A DNA stretch of 24,646 nt. Source: DTPS01 sp049591295 (GTDB lineage Bacteria; Acidobacteriota; UBA4820; DSQY01). Location: the NCBI GenBank assembly GCA_049591295.1, contig JBAWEQ010000105.1:1-24646 (forward strand). Direction: 5' to 3'. The translations under genes and the position numbers were made by a program. The notes under the pieces are model-generated. The model did no database searches, was not told where the DNA came from, and saw only the letters and a program-made list of their open reading frames with translations. Below are positions 12,482 to 20,462 of the stretch, one piece after another. The stretch's first letter is position 1. Every line of letters starts with the position of its first letter.

Positions 12482-14428
12482 CTAGGGTGTTCCCCCATCC
12501 TGCCTTCGGCCCAGGCTTCGGCTCAGCACGACCAGCAGCACCAGGACCGAGAGGCCCAGCGCCGCGAGCAGGGACCACCTCCAGAAGGAGTCCGCGCGGG
12601 TCTGACCCCCTGAGACCGGGCTGGCGGCCTCTGCGACACGGGCGGCCGCAAAGGGCCTTCGGGGCATGCTCTCACGAAAGGCAGCCAGGTCGTAGACGGG
12701 CGGCCCCAGCCGCGGGCAGCCCGCCATGAGACTTACGGAGCCAACCCCGGGCCACGGGAAGATCAACACGTCGCTGCGCGCGTAGAGGACCACATCCACA
12801 GCTTGAAGCGGCGCGTTGTCCGCGTCCTCGAAGAGGAGGCGCAGCCTCTTTCCCGGCTCGGGACGGGCCCTCAGGCGCAGGCGGGCGGGCAGGTCCCCGG
12901 GGCCGGGACAGGACCACACGGCGCCGTCCAGATCCCGCCAGACCTCACCGCGCCCGCCTTCCTCGGGGTCCGCGGGCAGTAGGACCTGCAGGGAGACCCG
13001 CCTCGTGAAGGGGACGGGAGCGGTGGAGAGCTCCATGGCCGTCAGGGGGAGCCGCTCCGCCGGCAGATCCAGGAGGATCTGGCTCCGCCCCGCTTCGCCC
13101 GTGGGGGCGGGTCGGAGATCACGCTCGTCGAGAACTTCGTGGCCGCCCGGAGGGGACCAGAGCACGTAGGGGACCTGAGCCCCTGCGGAGGCCACCCGCA
13201 CGTCGGCCAAGTCCGGCCGAGCGCAAGCGTACAGCTGGGGCGGCAGCTCCAGGTGCACCAGATGAAGGCCGGTGGCTCCCGAGGCCTCCACGGCCCAGCT
13301 CCGGTCGAAGGGCCCAGCGGGCAACGGCGCGCCCAGCGCGAGGGTGGGCGCCGGGAGGTCGGGGAGCGGCAGCTCCCGTTCGGGGCCCGGTTCCGCCGAC
13401 GCGTAGCCCGGAGGCGGCTCGGGCAGTCCGCCCAGCAGTCCCGAGGGGCCCGGCGCATCGGCGCCGTAAAGCAGCGTAAAGGATCCCGGCGACGGCGCAT
13501 GAAAGAGGAGATAGCGCGGGAGGTAGCGCAGCTTCGCCCCCCGAAGGACGGGGAGGGCGAATCCCCCCGCTTCAAGAACCAGCATGGCGGGGGGGTGAAG
13601 CGCCCGCTCGGGCAGCCCTAAGACCCGTGCCCGGCCCGGCATGAGGGCCGCCTCGGATAGGGGGCGCCACTCCCCCTCGCTCCCCACCAGCAGCCGGGCC
13701 CGCACCGGAAAGGGCAGATCCATGTCCAGGACCAGGGCCGCGCCGGCGAGCGGGACGCGGGGCACGTCAAACCGGAAGCGGGACTCCCCCGGGGGCGCGG
13801 TCACGGCATCCAGCCTCACCGCGTCCTCGGCCCACTCGCCAATTCGATCGGGCCAGTCCTCCACCCAGAGCCTGCGCCAGTGGGGGAATCCGGCCTCTCG
13901 GGGCCAGAAGAGACGGAGGTAGCGGTCCCGGGTGGGGGGGTATTCGAGGGACGTCTTGGCGCTGTCCGCCCCCGGCGCCAGCCGGAAGATGGAGCCCCTC
14001 GTCAGGACCATCCAGCTCCGGCCGTCCGCGGAGCCTTCCACGGTCACGTTCTCGGCCAGCCCGGTTCCGGGGACCTCGAGGATCACCTTTCGGTGGCGAA
14101 GCTCCCCGGGGCCCAGGTCCGCCTCCACCCACCACCCGCCGCCGTCCGCTCGGACGTCCACCATGGCGGCCTTTCGGACCGACGGGGCCGGCTCGGCGGG
14201 ACCGGTCCAGGGGAGAAGCGGGACGGATGCGCCATCGGGGCCCCTGAGGGCCAGGTCCTCCCCGGACGCCGAGAGCCGGTCGAGCACCTCCAGGGGGAGA
14301 CGGAGCCTGATCCACCCGGCCTTCTCGACGCGCACCTCCCTCACGTAGCGGTAGGGGGGCTCGCCCCCCCACACGGCGAGGCCGGCCGACAGGCAGGCCA
14401 GGAGCGCCAGCCGCCGCAGCCTAGGCAC
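12482..14428 (-). CDS. DUF3999-like secreted and membrane-anchored protein
   Basis: A 648-residue protein of unknown function. The N terminus (MPRLRRLALLACLSAGLAVW) is a signal peptide; the bulk is beta-rich and periplasmic, with several jelly-roll-like segments rich in Trp, Pro and Gly (for example RYLRLFWPREAGFPHWRRLW); and a single C-terminal membrane helix (WSLLAALGLSVLVLLVVL) is followed by a basic cytoplasmic tail. This architecture, and its position directly after a DUF2339 gene, match the DUF3999 family, which often accompanies DUF2339. It starts with GTG at 14426-14428, overlapping the DUF2339 stop by 8 nt, with GGAG 8 nt upstream; the two are coupled and probably form a membrane complex. 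A role in envelope or polysaccharide handling is inference from the rml neighbours. Confidence 0.75.
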   Translation of the reverse strand: MPRLRRLALLACLSAGLAVWGGEPPYRYVREVRVEKAGWIRLRLPLEVLDRLSASGEDLALRGPDGASVPLLPWTGPAEPAPSVRKAAMVDVRADGGGWWVEADLGPGELRHRKVILEVPGTGLAENVTVEGSADGRSWMVLTRGSIFRLAPGADSAKTSLEYPPTRDRYLRLFWPREAGFPHWRRLWVEDWPDRIGEWAEDAVRLDAVTAPPGESRFRFDVPRVPLAGAALVLDMDLPFPVRARLLVGSEGEWRPLSEAALMPGRARVLGLPERALHPPAMLVLEAGGFALPVLRGAKLRYLPRYLLFHAPSPGSFTLLYGADAPGPSGLLGGLPEPPPGYASAEPGPERELPLPDLPAPTLALGAPLPAGPFDRSWAVEASGATGLHLVHLELPPQLYACARPDLADVRVASAGAQVPYVLWSPPGGHEVLDERDLRPAPTGEAGRSQILLDLPAERLPLTAMELSTAPVPFTRRVSLQVLLPADPEEGGRGEVWRDLDGAVWSCPGPGDLPARLRLRARPEPGKRLRLLFEDADNAPLQAVDVVLYARSDVLIFPWPGVGSVSLMAGCPRLGPPVYDLAAFRESMPRRPFAAARVAEAASPVSGGQTRADSFWRWSLLAALGLSVLVLLVVLSRSLGRRQDGGTP

Positions 14429-17400
14429 GGCGGATCTCCGCGAAGACGAAGCGCTGGTAGAGATAGGAGATGAACAGGAGGCTCAGGCCCAGGGCCAGGA
14501 AGGAGCCCACCCGGTAGAGATCCTGGAGGTGCCTCAGGTCGTAGACGAAGACCTTCGTTACCGCCAGGAACATGACCGCCAGGGAGGCGACCCTGGGGCC
14601 CTTGCCCTGCTTCAGGATGCCCACCCCCAGGAGCAGAAGCGCGAAGAGGATCCAGGCCGCCGAATAGGCATAGTTCTCCACGTCCGTGGGAGCACCTCCA
14701 TCGAGGAAATGCGGATGGAAGAACTGGCGGACCTCCAGCGTGAGGAGCAGGAGCCCCAGCGCGAGCCCGCCGTAGAGCGCCGACGGCCCGGCGATACTCC
14801 GCCAATCCTCGTCCGCTGGCACTCGGGCCACGAGGGCCAGCAGGAGGATGGGAAGGCCGTACACGTACAGGAGGCCGTTCAGCACGGGAAGGCCGCCCAC
14901 GTTCTGATGCCACACCAGGGGGTTGCACAGGAGGACGTCCAGCAGCACGAGTTTCACTACCGCCATCCCGTAGAGCAGACGGGCGCCCCACAGCTCCACC
15001 CCGCCGCGCCACCGGACCCACGCCAGCAAGAGCCCCGCGGCCATGACGAGCCACAGGTTGGTGTAGGTGGAGACCTCCATGAGCGTGAACCGCCCGGAGT
15101 CCAGGAGCGGCCCGTGGAAGAGCTGGCGGACCTCCAGAGACAGGCAGGCCCAGGCGAGGACCACCGCCGCCGCGCGGGTGACCGCCAGGAGCGAACCGGC
15201 TTCCTGGCGGTCCCGCCGCCATGCTGGTTGGACCAGGGCCAGGAGAAGGGCGGGCAAGCCGTAGACGTAAAGGAGCCCGTTCAGCAGGGGCCACGGGCCT
15301 ACGGGGGAGTGGTTCCAGAGCGGGTTGGCCGCCAGCAGATCCACCAGGCCGATCTTGACCATGGCCACCAAGAAGAAGGCCACGCTCGCGTTCCGAACCG
15401 TCTCCCGTCCCCATCGGACGTAGGCGAGGAGCAGCAGCAGCCCGGCCGACAGGATGACGACCGAATAGGTCCCCCACTCCATCAGGGAGGGGCCGGCCCC
15501 GGGAAGGCCGGAAGGATGGAACGCCTGGCGCACCTCGGCCACCAGGAAGACCATGGCCAGCACGGTGGCGGCCGCGGCCGCCGCATTCCGGGCAATGTCC
15601 CAGTGAGCGCGGCCCAGGAGCCAGGCGGCCGCTGCAAAACCGAGGGCCGGCAAGGCATAGACGTACAGGAGCCAATTCACGACCGGCAGGGCGCCCACGT
15701 GGTCCGGAGTCCAGAGGGGGTTGGCGAGGAGGCAGTCGAAGAGCAGGATCTTTCCCGCCGCCAGCCCCATGAAGGCCAATCCAGCCAGGCCCACCGCCGT
15801 CTTCCGCCACCTGAGGAAGGCGGCCAGGGCGAGGAGGCCCGCGGCGAGCCAGAGGTGCGAGTAGGTGGCCCATTCCACGATCCTGGGCAGGGGGCCCGCC
15901 AGGCGGCCGGGATGGAAGCCCTGCCGCACCTCCAGGGTGAGCAGGGCGAAGAGAAGCGCCGCCGCCCCCCAGGTGAACGCGCCCGCCTCCGGCTTCCAGT
16001 CCGCCCGCTCGTACCAGTAGGCCGCCAGCGCGAAGGCGACGACCGGAATGCCGTAGCCGTAGAGGATCCAATTCAATACGGGCAGGCTGCCGAGCGGGTA
16101 TCGGAGGACCTCCGGATTGAGCAGGAGGCGCACCGCCACGGCGGCCCCCAGGAGGAGGCCGAGGTAGCCGAGGGCCTTCACCCGCAGCTTCAGGAGGAGC
16201 CACGCCAGCGCGCCCGCCTCCAGCGCCCAGGCCACCGTGAGCCAGTGGGTCTCCAGCTCGAGGGGCACGGTCAGGCTCACGAAGGCGGTGACCGCGACGC
16301 AGAAGGCGGCCAGGGTGGCCTCGCCGTACCGGCTGCGGCGCACCGGGGAGGCCGAGGAAACACAGGCCGCCAGGTAGAGGACCGCCAGGCCGAGGCTCAC
16401 GATGCCCCAGTGGGCCACGCTCGTCCCGTGGAGCTTGTCCACCCACCACGCGAGGCCGAAGGCGGCGAGACCGCCGGCCGCCGAAAGGGTGGCCCACGAG
16501 GCGGGAAGACGCGAGCCGTGGTGCGCGACCCAGGCTCCGAAGCCGTATACGAGGGCCATGCCCGCGGCGACGATCCAGACGTCCGCCCTCTGGCCGGCCG
16601 CGCTCTGGGCCACCCACCCGCAGGCGAGCAGGCTCGTCACGGCGAAGCTCACCCACGGCATGCGGTCGTAGGCCGCGTCCAGGCGGCCCAGGGCCAGCGA
16701 GGCCACGGCGAGTATCCCCAGAAAGGCCCACTCCAGCAGCCCGAAGCGGGTGCGGGCGGCGAGGATGGCCAGGGCCACGAAGGCACCGAGCAGGGCCCCG
16801 TAGCCCAGGAGCGCGCTCATCGGCCCGATCTCGCCGCTCTCCCGCGGGATCTGGGAGGGGGACCAGCCTCGCGCGGCGAGGAGGAAGGCACCGGCGGAGA
16901 CCAGGAGGAAGAGGCCGATCCATGGCGCGTCCGCTAAGACCGTGCCGGAGGAGAGCCTGTGCAAGGCCGCGCCGAGGCCCATCACGAGCGTCAGGGCCGC
17001 GAGGGCGTTCCACTGCCGCTTGCGCGTGACGAGGATGAGCGCGGCCTGGAGCATGAGGAGGTAGGCGAAGAGCCGCGCCGGCGATGCCGACACCACGCCG
17101 ATCCAGTACGGGGTGAAAAACCCGCCGACCAGGCCCAGGACGGCCACCACCATGCCCTGGCGGAGCGAGAGGCCTACCGCCGCCGCGGTGGTGAGGGCCA
17201 GCAGCGAGAAGCCGGCCCACGGACTGATGAGGTGGTAGAGGATGGTGCCCGCGAGGAAGGCGGCGTACAGAACCGCCACGCCCGCCGCGCTGGCGCCCTG
17301 GGCCGTCATGGCGGTGCGTTTTCGCAGCCACTCGCCCGCCCCGAGGAGGGCCATGCCCATCAGGACGGCGAGGGTGACGCGGGCGCCCGGCCCGAGCCAG

Positions 17401-18092
17401 CCTCGTTCCACGCTGTACTTCACCAGGAAGGCGCCTGAGAGGATGAGCGCCACGGCCCCGATCCAGACCGGCAGGGCGATGCCCAGGCGGCGCTCCCAGC
17501 CTCCCTCTTTGGGGGCGCGTCCACCGCCCTCCCCCTCCTCCGCCCCGGCGGCGAGAAAGGCCGGCTGAGGGACGAAGGGCGGGGGCGCTACGGCGCGCTC
17601 GAAAGGGGGAGCCGGCTTCCGCCCGACTTCCGGCGGGAGCGCTTCGTGGGAGGCGGGCGGCACGGGCAGGACGACGGGTGGTTCCGCAGCCGGTGCGACG
17701 GGCTCCCTGGCCAGCGGAGCTTCCGGGGGCAGTCCGCTCTCGGCGACCGGCGGAACGGGCGAGAGGACGATCCCCTCCTGGACCGGCACCTCGGCCCGCG
17801 GCGGGAGGGGCGGCGGAACCGCCATGGCGGGCGGGGGCGGGATCCGCTCTGGCCGATCGCGGAGCGGTTCGGCCGCGCCGGCCGTCGGTATCCCCGGGCT
17901 CCCCTGTTCGAGCCTCGCGATCCGCTGCTCATGGCGGATGAGGCGATCCGTCAGCGAGTCGACTTCTTCTTTCAAGTCCCGCGCCGCCTGATCCGCCTCC
18001 TTGGCCCTGATCCTCGCCGAGATGGCGAAGGCCAGAGCCAGGAAGGGCGTGGCGAGCAGGCCGCACGCGATGAGAACCCAGCCGTCCCCCAT
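14421..18092 (-). CDS. Giant DUF2339 polytopic membrane protein with four internal repeats
   Basis: A 1223-residue integral membrane protein. The start is a membrane helix (VLIACGLLATPFLALAFAIS), then a coiled coil (about 27-65, EEVDSLTDRLIRHEQRIARLEQ), a Pro-rich linker to about residue 210, and then continuous transmembrane helices to the end. Family signatures include FLVKYSVERGWLGPGARV, GGFFTPYW and the C-terminal YDLRHLQDLYR...SYLYQRF. A four-fold tandem module occupies about residues 670-1200; module starts (LPVLNWILY, LPVVNWLLY, WPLLNGLLY, LPVLNGLLY) are spaced 132, 132 and 134 residues and each continues with EVRQxFH and mostly NPLW. The start was chosen at 18090-18092 for the GGAGGAGG upstream; longer frames lack one. 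It lies 19 nt after rmlD and is coupled to DUF3999. Function unknown. Confidence 0.9.
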   Translation of the reverse strand: MGDGWVLIACGLLATPFLALAFAISARIRAKEADQAARDLKEEVDSLTDRLIRHEQRIARLEQGSPGIPTAGAAEPLRDRPERIPPPPAMAVPPPLPPRAEVPVQEGIVLSPVPPVAESGLPPEAPLAREPVAPAAEPPVVLPVPPASHEALPPEVGRKPAPPFERAVAPPPFVPQPAFLAAGAEEGEGGGRAPKEGGWERRLGIALPVWIGAVALILSGAFLVKYSVERGWLGPGARVTLAVLMGMALLGAGEWLRKRTAMTAQGASAAGVAVLYAAFLAGTILYHLISPWAGFSLLALTTAAAVGLSLRQGMVVAVLGLVGGFFTPYWIGVVSASPARLFAYLLMLQAALILVTRKRQWNALAALTLVMGLGAALHRLSSGTVLADAPWIGLFLLVSAGAFLLAARGWSPSQIPRESGEIGPMSALLGYGALLGAFVALAILAARTRFGLLEWAFLGILAVASLALGRLDAAYDRMPWVSFAVTSLLACGWVAQSAAGQRADVWIVAAGMALVYGFGAWVAHHGSRLPASWATLSAAGGLAAFGLAWWVDKLHGTSVAHWGIVSLGLAVLYLAACVSSASPVRRSRYGEATLAAFCVAVTAFVSLTVPLELETHWLTVAWALEAGALAWLLLKLRVKALGYLGLLLGAAVAVRLLLNPEVLRYPLGSLPVLNWILYGYGIPVVAFALAAYWYERADWKPEAGAFTWGAAALLFALLTLEVRQGFHPGRLAGPLPRIVEWATYSHLWLAAGLLALAAFLRWRKTAVGLAGLAFMGLAAGKILLFDCLLANPLWTPDHVGALPVVNWLLYVYALPALGFAAAAWLLGRAHWDIARNAAAAAATVLAMVFLVAEVRQAFHPSGLPGAGPSLMEWGTYSVVILSAGLLLLLAYVRWGRETVRNASVAFFLVAMVKIGLVDLLAANPLWNHSPVGPWPLLNGLLYVYGLPALLLALVQPAWRRDRQEAGSLLAVTRAAAVVLAWACLSLEVRQLFHGPLLDSGRFTLMEVSTYTNLWLVMAAGLLLAWVRWRGGVELWGARLLYGMAVVKLVLLDVLLCNPLVWHQNVGGLPVLNGLLYVYGLPILLLALVARVPADEDWRSIAGPSALYGGLALGLLLLTLEVRQFFHPHFLDGGAPTDVENYAYSAAWILFALLLLGVGILKQGKGPRVASLAVMFLAVTKVFVYDLRHLQDLYRVGSFLALGLSLLFISYLYQRFVFAEIRRA

Positions 18093-18111
18093 GGTCCCCT
18101 CCTCCGCCCCC

Positions 18112-18963
18112 TCAGGCGGGCCCCATCCCCCCGAGGTAGGCTTCGAGCGCCTCGCGCCAGTGCCGGATCGCCCCAGGCGGCACCCCCTCGGCGCGCAGCC
18201 AAGCGTGGGCCGGCCGGCGCGCCAGGCGGGGAAACTCCGCCGTGGAGCACGGGACGACGCGCGCCGGAAGCCCGAGTCTGAGCGCGATCGCTCTGGCGAA
18301 ATCGTACCACGTGATGGGCCCGCCACCGCCTACCGTGTGGGCCACGCCGCGGGCGCCGATCTCGAGGAGGGCCGCCACCTGGCGGGCCAGCTCGCTCGTG
18401 TGCGTCGGGACCCCCCACTGGTCGTTGACCACCCGCACCTCCTCCCGGCTTGAGAGAAGCCCCGCCATGGTGTCCACGAAGTTCTTCCCGTGGCGGCCGT
18501 AGAGCCACTGGGTCCGGCAGATGAGCAGATTTTCCGGGGGGAGTTCTCCCTGGGCGGCCCGCTCCCCCTCCAGCTTGCTCTCGCCGTAGGCGTTGATGGC
18601 GGGGCCGGGCGGATCACCGGGAAGGTAGCCCTCGGGACGGGTGCCCGGGAAGACGTAGTCGGTGCTCAGGTGGACGAGGAGCACCCGCCGGTCGGCGCAG
18701 GCCTTGGCCACCATGCGGGTGCCGAAGGCGTTCACCCGGAAGGCCTTCTCGCGCCCCCTCTCGGCGCCGTCCACGTCGGTGTAGGCGGCGGCGTTCAGCA
18801 CCGCATCGGCGCGGTGCGCGTCCAGGAGGCGCTCCAGCGAGGCCGGGTCGGTGATGTCCGCCTCGGGAAGATCGGCGGGCACGACCCGGTGGCCGGCCCC
18901 CTCCAGAATCGGGAGCGCGTCGGTGCCGAACATGCCCTTCGCGCCGAGGAGGATCAGGCGCAT
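18112..18963 (-). CDS. rmlD: dTDP-4-dehydrorhamnose reductase
   Basis: Reduces dTDP-4-dehydrorhamnose to dTDP-L-rhamnose with NAD(P)H, the last step of the pathway. The 283-residue SDR enzyme has the N-terminal dinucleotide motif LLGAKGMFG, the D-I-T-D-P segment, NAAAYTDVDGAE, LSTDYVFPG and the catalytic YGESKLEGE (Tyr-x3-Lys), then TQWLYGRHGKNFV, all typical of RmlD. The start at 18961-18963 is set by homology (MRLILLGAKG); there is no strong ribosome-binding site, and the upstream open frame runs through an 11-unit heptamer array. A 234-nt repeat-bearing spacer separates it from rmlC, so it may have its own expression control. The DUF2339 gene follows 19 nt later. Confidence 0.95.
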   Translation of the reverse strand: MRLILLGAKGMFGTDALPILEGAGHRVVPADLPEADITDPASLERLLDAHRADAVLNAAAYTDVDGAERGREKAFRVNAFGTRMVAKACADRRVLLVHLSTDYVFPGTRPEGYLPGDPPGPAINAYGESKLEGERAAQGELPPENLLICRTQWLYGRHGKNFVDTMAGLLSSREEVRVVNDQWGVPTHTSELARQVAALLEIGARGVAHTVGGGGPITWYDFARAIALRLGLPARVVPCSTAEFPRLARRPAHAWLRAEGVPPGAIRHWREALEAYLGGMGPA

Positions 18964-18983
18964 GGCGCGGGGATTCCGGAGGC

Positions 18984-19060
18984 GGGACGCGAGACGGGAG
19001 ACGCTAGACGCGAGACGCTGGACGCGAGACGCGAGAGGCGAGAGGCGAGACGTGAGACCA
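18984..19060. repeat. Heptamer array H3 (GAGACGC), eleven units in perfect phase
   Basis: Eleven consecutive 7-mers: GGGACGC, GAGACGG, GAGACGC, TAGACGC, GAGACGC, TGGACGC, GAGACGC, GAGAGGC, GAGAGGC, GAGACGT, GAGACCA. It lies 20 nt upstream of the rmlD start. Between it and rmlC are an inverted repeat CCTGCGG/CCGCAGG (19084-19090, 19099-19105) and the CACCAAGACACC motif (minus strand, 19152-19163) shared with the 7.2-kb repeat. Confidence 0.9.
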
Positions 19061-19197
19061 CCCATCGCGTTCTGGAGAGCGCTCCTGCGGGCAAAGGACC
19101 GCAGGTGGCCCTTTCAGATCGGCAATCGCAATTCGTCATTCCCCGTTCCTTGGTGTCTTGGTGCCGTGGTCGTGGCTCTTTTTCCCCGATTTCCAGA

Positions 19198-19656
19198 TCA
19201 CCGGTCCTTGGTGGTCCAGTCGTAGTCGATGACGCCGTTGTGGTGAGGGTCCAGGCGGTACTCGTCGGGTTCGTCGTAGTTGTAGGTCTTGGTGGGGAGG
19301 TTGATGACGTAGGCCTCCTCGCTCCCGAGGCACTTCCAGCCGTGGTAGACCCCGATGGGGACCTGCACGAGCACGGGATTGTGCTCCCCGATCACGAACT
19401 CGCTGACCTCTCCCTTGGTGGGCGAGCCCTCCCGGGTGTCGGCAAGGACGAGCTTGACCGTTCCCTTCACGCAGACGAAGTGGTCCTTCTGGAGCTTGTG
19501 GTAGTGCCAGGCCTTCACGACGCCGGGGTAGGTCGTGGAGAGGTAGACCTGGCCGAAGGCCTCGAACTCCGGATCGTCCGCGCGGAGCATCTCCATCAGA
19601 CGGCCCCTGTCATCCGGGATCACCCGCAGCTTCTTGACCTTGACGTCGTGGATCAT
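19198..19656 (-). CDS. rmlC: dTDP-4-dehydrorhamnose 3,5-epimerase family protein (RmlC-like cupin)
   Basis: Epimerises dTDP-4-keto-6-deoxyglucose at C3 and C5. The 152-residue cupin is shorter than typical RmlC (about 180). It has GVVKAWHYHKLQKDHF (catalytic His region), VKLVLADTREGSPTKGE (the VD-R-SPT strand of RmlC), VPIGVYHGWK, and KTYNYDEPDEYRLDP with the expected Tyr. The ATG at 19654-19656 overlaps the rmlA stop (ATGA), with AAGGAG inside rmlA, so the two are coupled. With rmlA, rmlB and rmlD present and no other RmlC in view, it is probably the pathway epimerase, although related compact cupins include 3,4-ketoisomerases and single-carbon epimerases. Confidence 0.8.
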   Translation of the reverse strand: MIHDVKVKKLRVIPDDRGRLMEMLRADDPEFEAFGQVYLSTTYPGVVKAWHYHKLQKDHFVCVKGTVKLVLADTREGSPTKGEVSEFVIGEHNPVLVQVPIGVYHGWKCLGSEEAYVINLPTKTYNYDEPDEYRLDPHHNGVIDYDWTTKDR

Positions 19657-20375
19657 GACCCTTCTCCTTCCGCGTACAGGTTGGCGCGGGACAGGCTCTC
19701 GAAGGTCCCCGCATCGGTCCACCAGCCATGGATGAAATCGTACCCCATCTCCCCCCTGGCGATGTAGGCGTTGTTCACGTCGGTGATCTCGAGCTCGCCG
19801 CGGGCGCTGGGCCTCAGGGTGCGGATGATCTCGAAGACGCTCCCGTCGTAAAGGTAGATGCCCGTCACGGCCCAGCGGCTCTCGGGCTCGCGGGGCTTCT
19901 CCACGATCTTGGTGACCCTCTCCCCCTGGAGCGAGGCCACGCCGAACCGGTGGGGGTCCGGCACCTCTTTCAGGGCGATGCGCGCGCCCCGGTCCCCCTG
20001 ATCCCGCCGGAACCTCTCGATCATGGGCGCGAGCGGGTCCTCGAAGAGGTTGTCCCCGAGGATGACGGCCAGCGAGTCTCCGGCCGCGAAGTTCTCGGCC
20101 AGGTTCAGCGCCTGCGCGATGCCCCCGGCCTCGTCCTGCACCTTGTAGGTGAAGGCGCAGCCGAACTCCCGGCCGGAGCCCAGCAGGCCCACCACGGAGC
20201 CCATGTGCTCCGTCCCCGTGACGATGAGGATCTGTTCGATGCCCGCCTCGGTCAGCTTCTCGATGGGGTAGTAGATCATGGGCTTCCGGCCCACGGGCAA
20301 GAGGTGCTTGTTGGTGACCTTGGTCAGCGGAAAGAGCCGCGAACCCGTTCCTCCGGCCAGCACGACGCCTTTCAT
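19653..20375 (-). CDS. rmlA: Glucose-1-phosphate thymidylyltransferase, short form
   Basis: Makes dTDP-glucose from dTTP and glucose 1-phosphate, the first step to dTDP-L-rhamnose. The 240-residue nucleotidyltransferase has the signature GVVLAGGTGSRLFPLT (3-18), NKHLLPVGRKPMIYYPIE, ILGDNLFEDP (metal Asp), VEKPREP, TGIYLYDGSVF and ELEITDVNNAYI. Classical RmlA is about 290 residues; the C-terminal helical domain that forms the allosteric site is missing here, a known short type. The ATG at 20375 has AAGGAG 5-6 nt upstream. It overlaps rmlC by four bases. The 87-nt spacer to manC holds two small hairpins but no promoter that I can defend. Confidence 0.92.
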   Translation of the reverse strand: MKGVVLAGGTGSRLFPLTKVTNKHLLPVGRKPMIYYPIEKLTEAGIEQILIVTGTEHMGSVVGLLGSGREFGCAFTYKVQDEAGGIAQALNLAENFAAGDSLAVILGDNLFEDPLAPMIERFRRDQGDRGARIALKEVPDPHRFGVASLQGERVTKIVEKPREPESRWAVTGIYLYDGSVFEIIRTLRPSARGELEITDVNNAYIARGEMGYDFIHGWWTDAGTFESLSRANLYAEGEGS

Positions 20376-20429
20376 GGACGCTCCTTGTTCGCCAGCGACG
20401 ACGATCGCTATATCCCTATTTCTCCCGCT

Positions 20430-20449
20430 CTCCCGCCACGACGCGGGAG
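20430..20449. other. Hairpin between manC and rmlA
   Basis: CTCCCGC-CACGAC-GCGGGAG forms a perfect 7-bp stem with a 6-nt loop, 14 nt after the manC stop. It lacks a U-tract on either strand, so it is not a standard terminator; it may be a pause or processing site. A smaller AGCGA/TCGCT stem follows at 20394-20409. Confidence 0.4.
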
Positions 20450-20462
20450 GGCGTGCCCAGTG

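Noticed and set aside
14341..17331. Long open frames overlapping the DUF2339 gene (996 codons in another minus frame; about 800 codons on plus, 14529-16937)
   Set aside because: The translations are Arg/Gly/Pro-rich with no domain, while the chosen frame has transmembrane helices and DUF2339 signatures.
168..19060. Tandem arrays as possible CRISPR
   Set aside because: Units are 7-8 bp with no spacers of unique sequence, and no cas genes are present.
18964..19065. Upstream extension of rmlD
   Set aside because: It reads through the heptamer array (Ser-Arg-Leu-Ala repeats). The family start is at the MRLILLGAKG position.
19084..19105. CCTGCGG/CCGCAGG inverted repeat after rmlC as a terminator
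   Set aside because: No U-tract follows on the minus strand. Kept only as a structural note.
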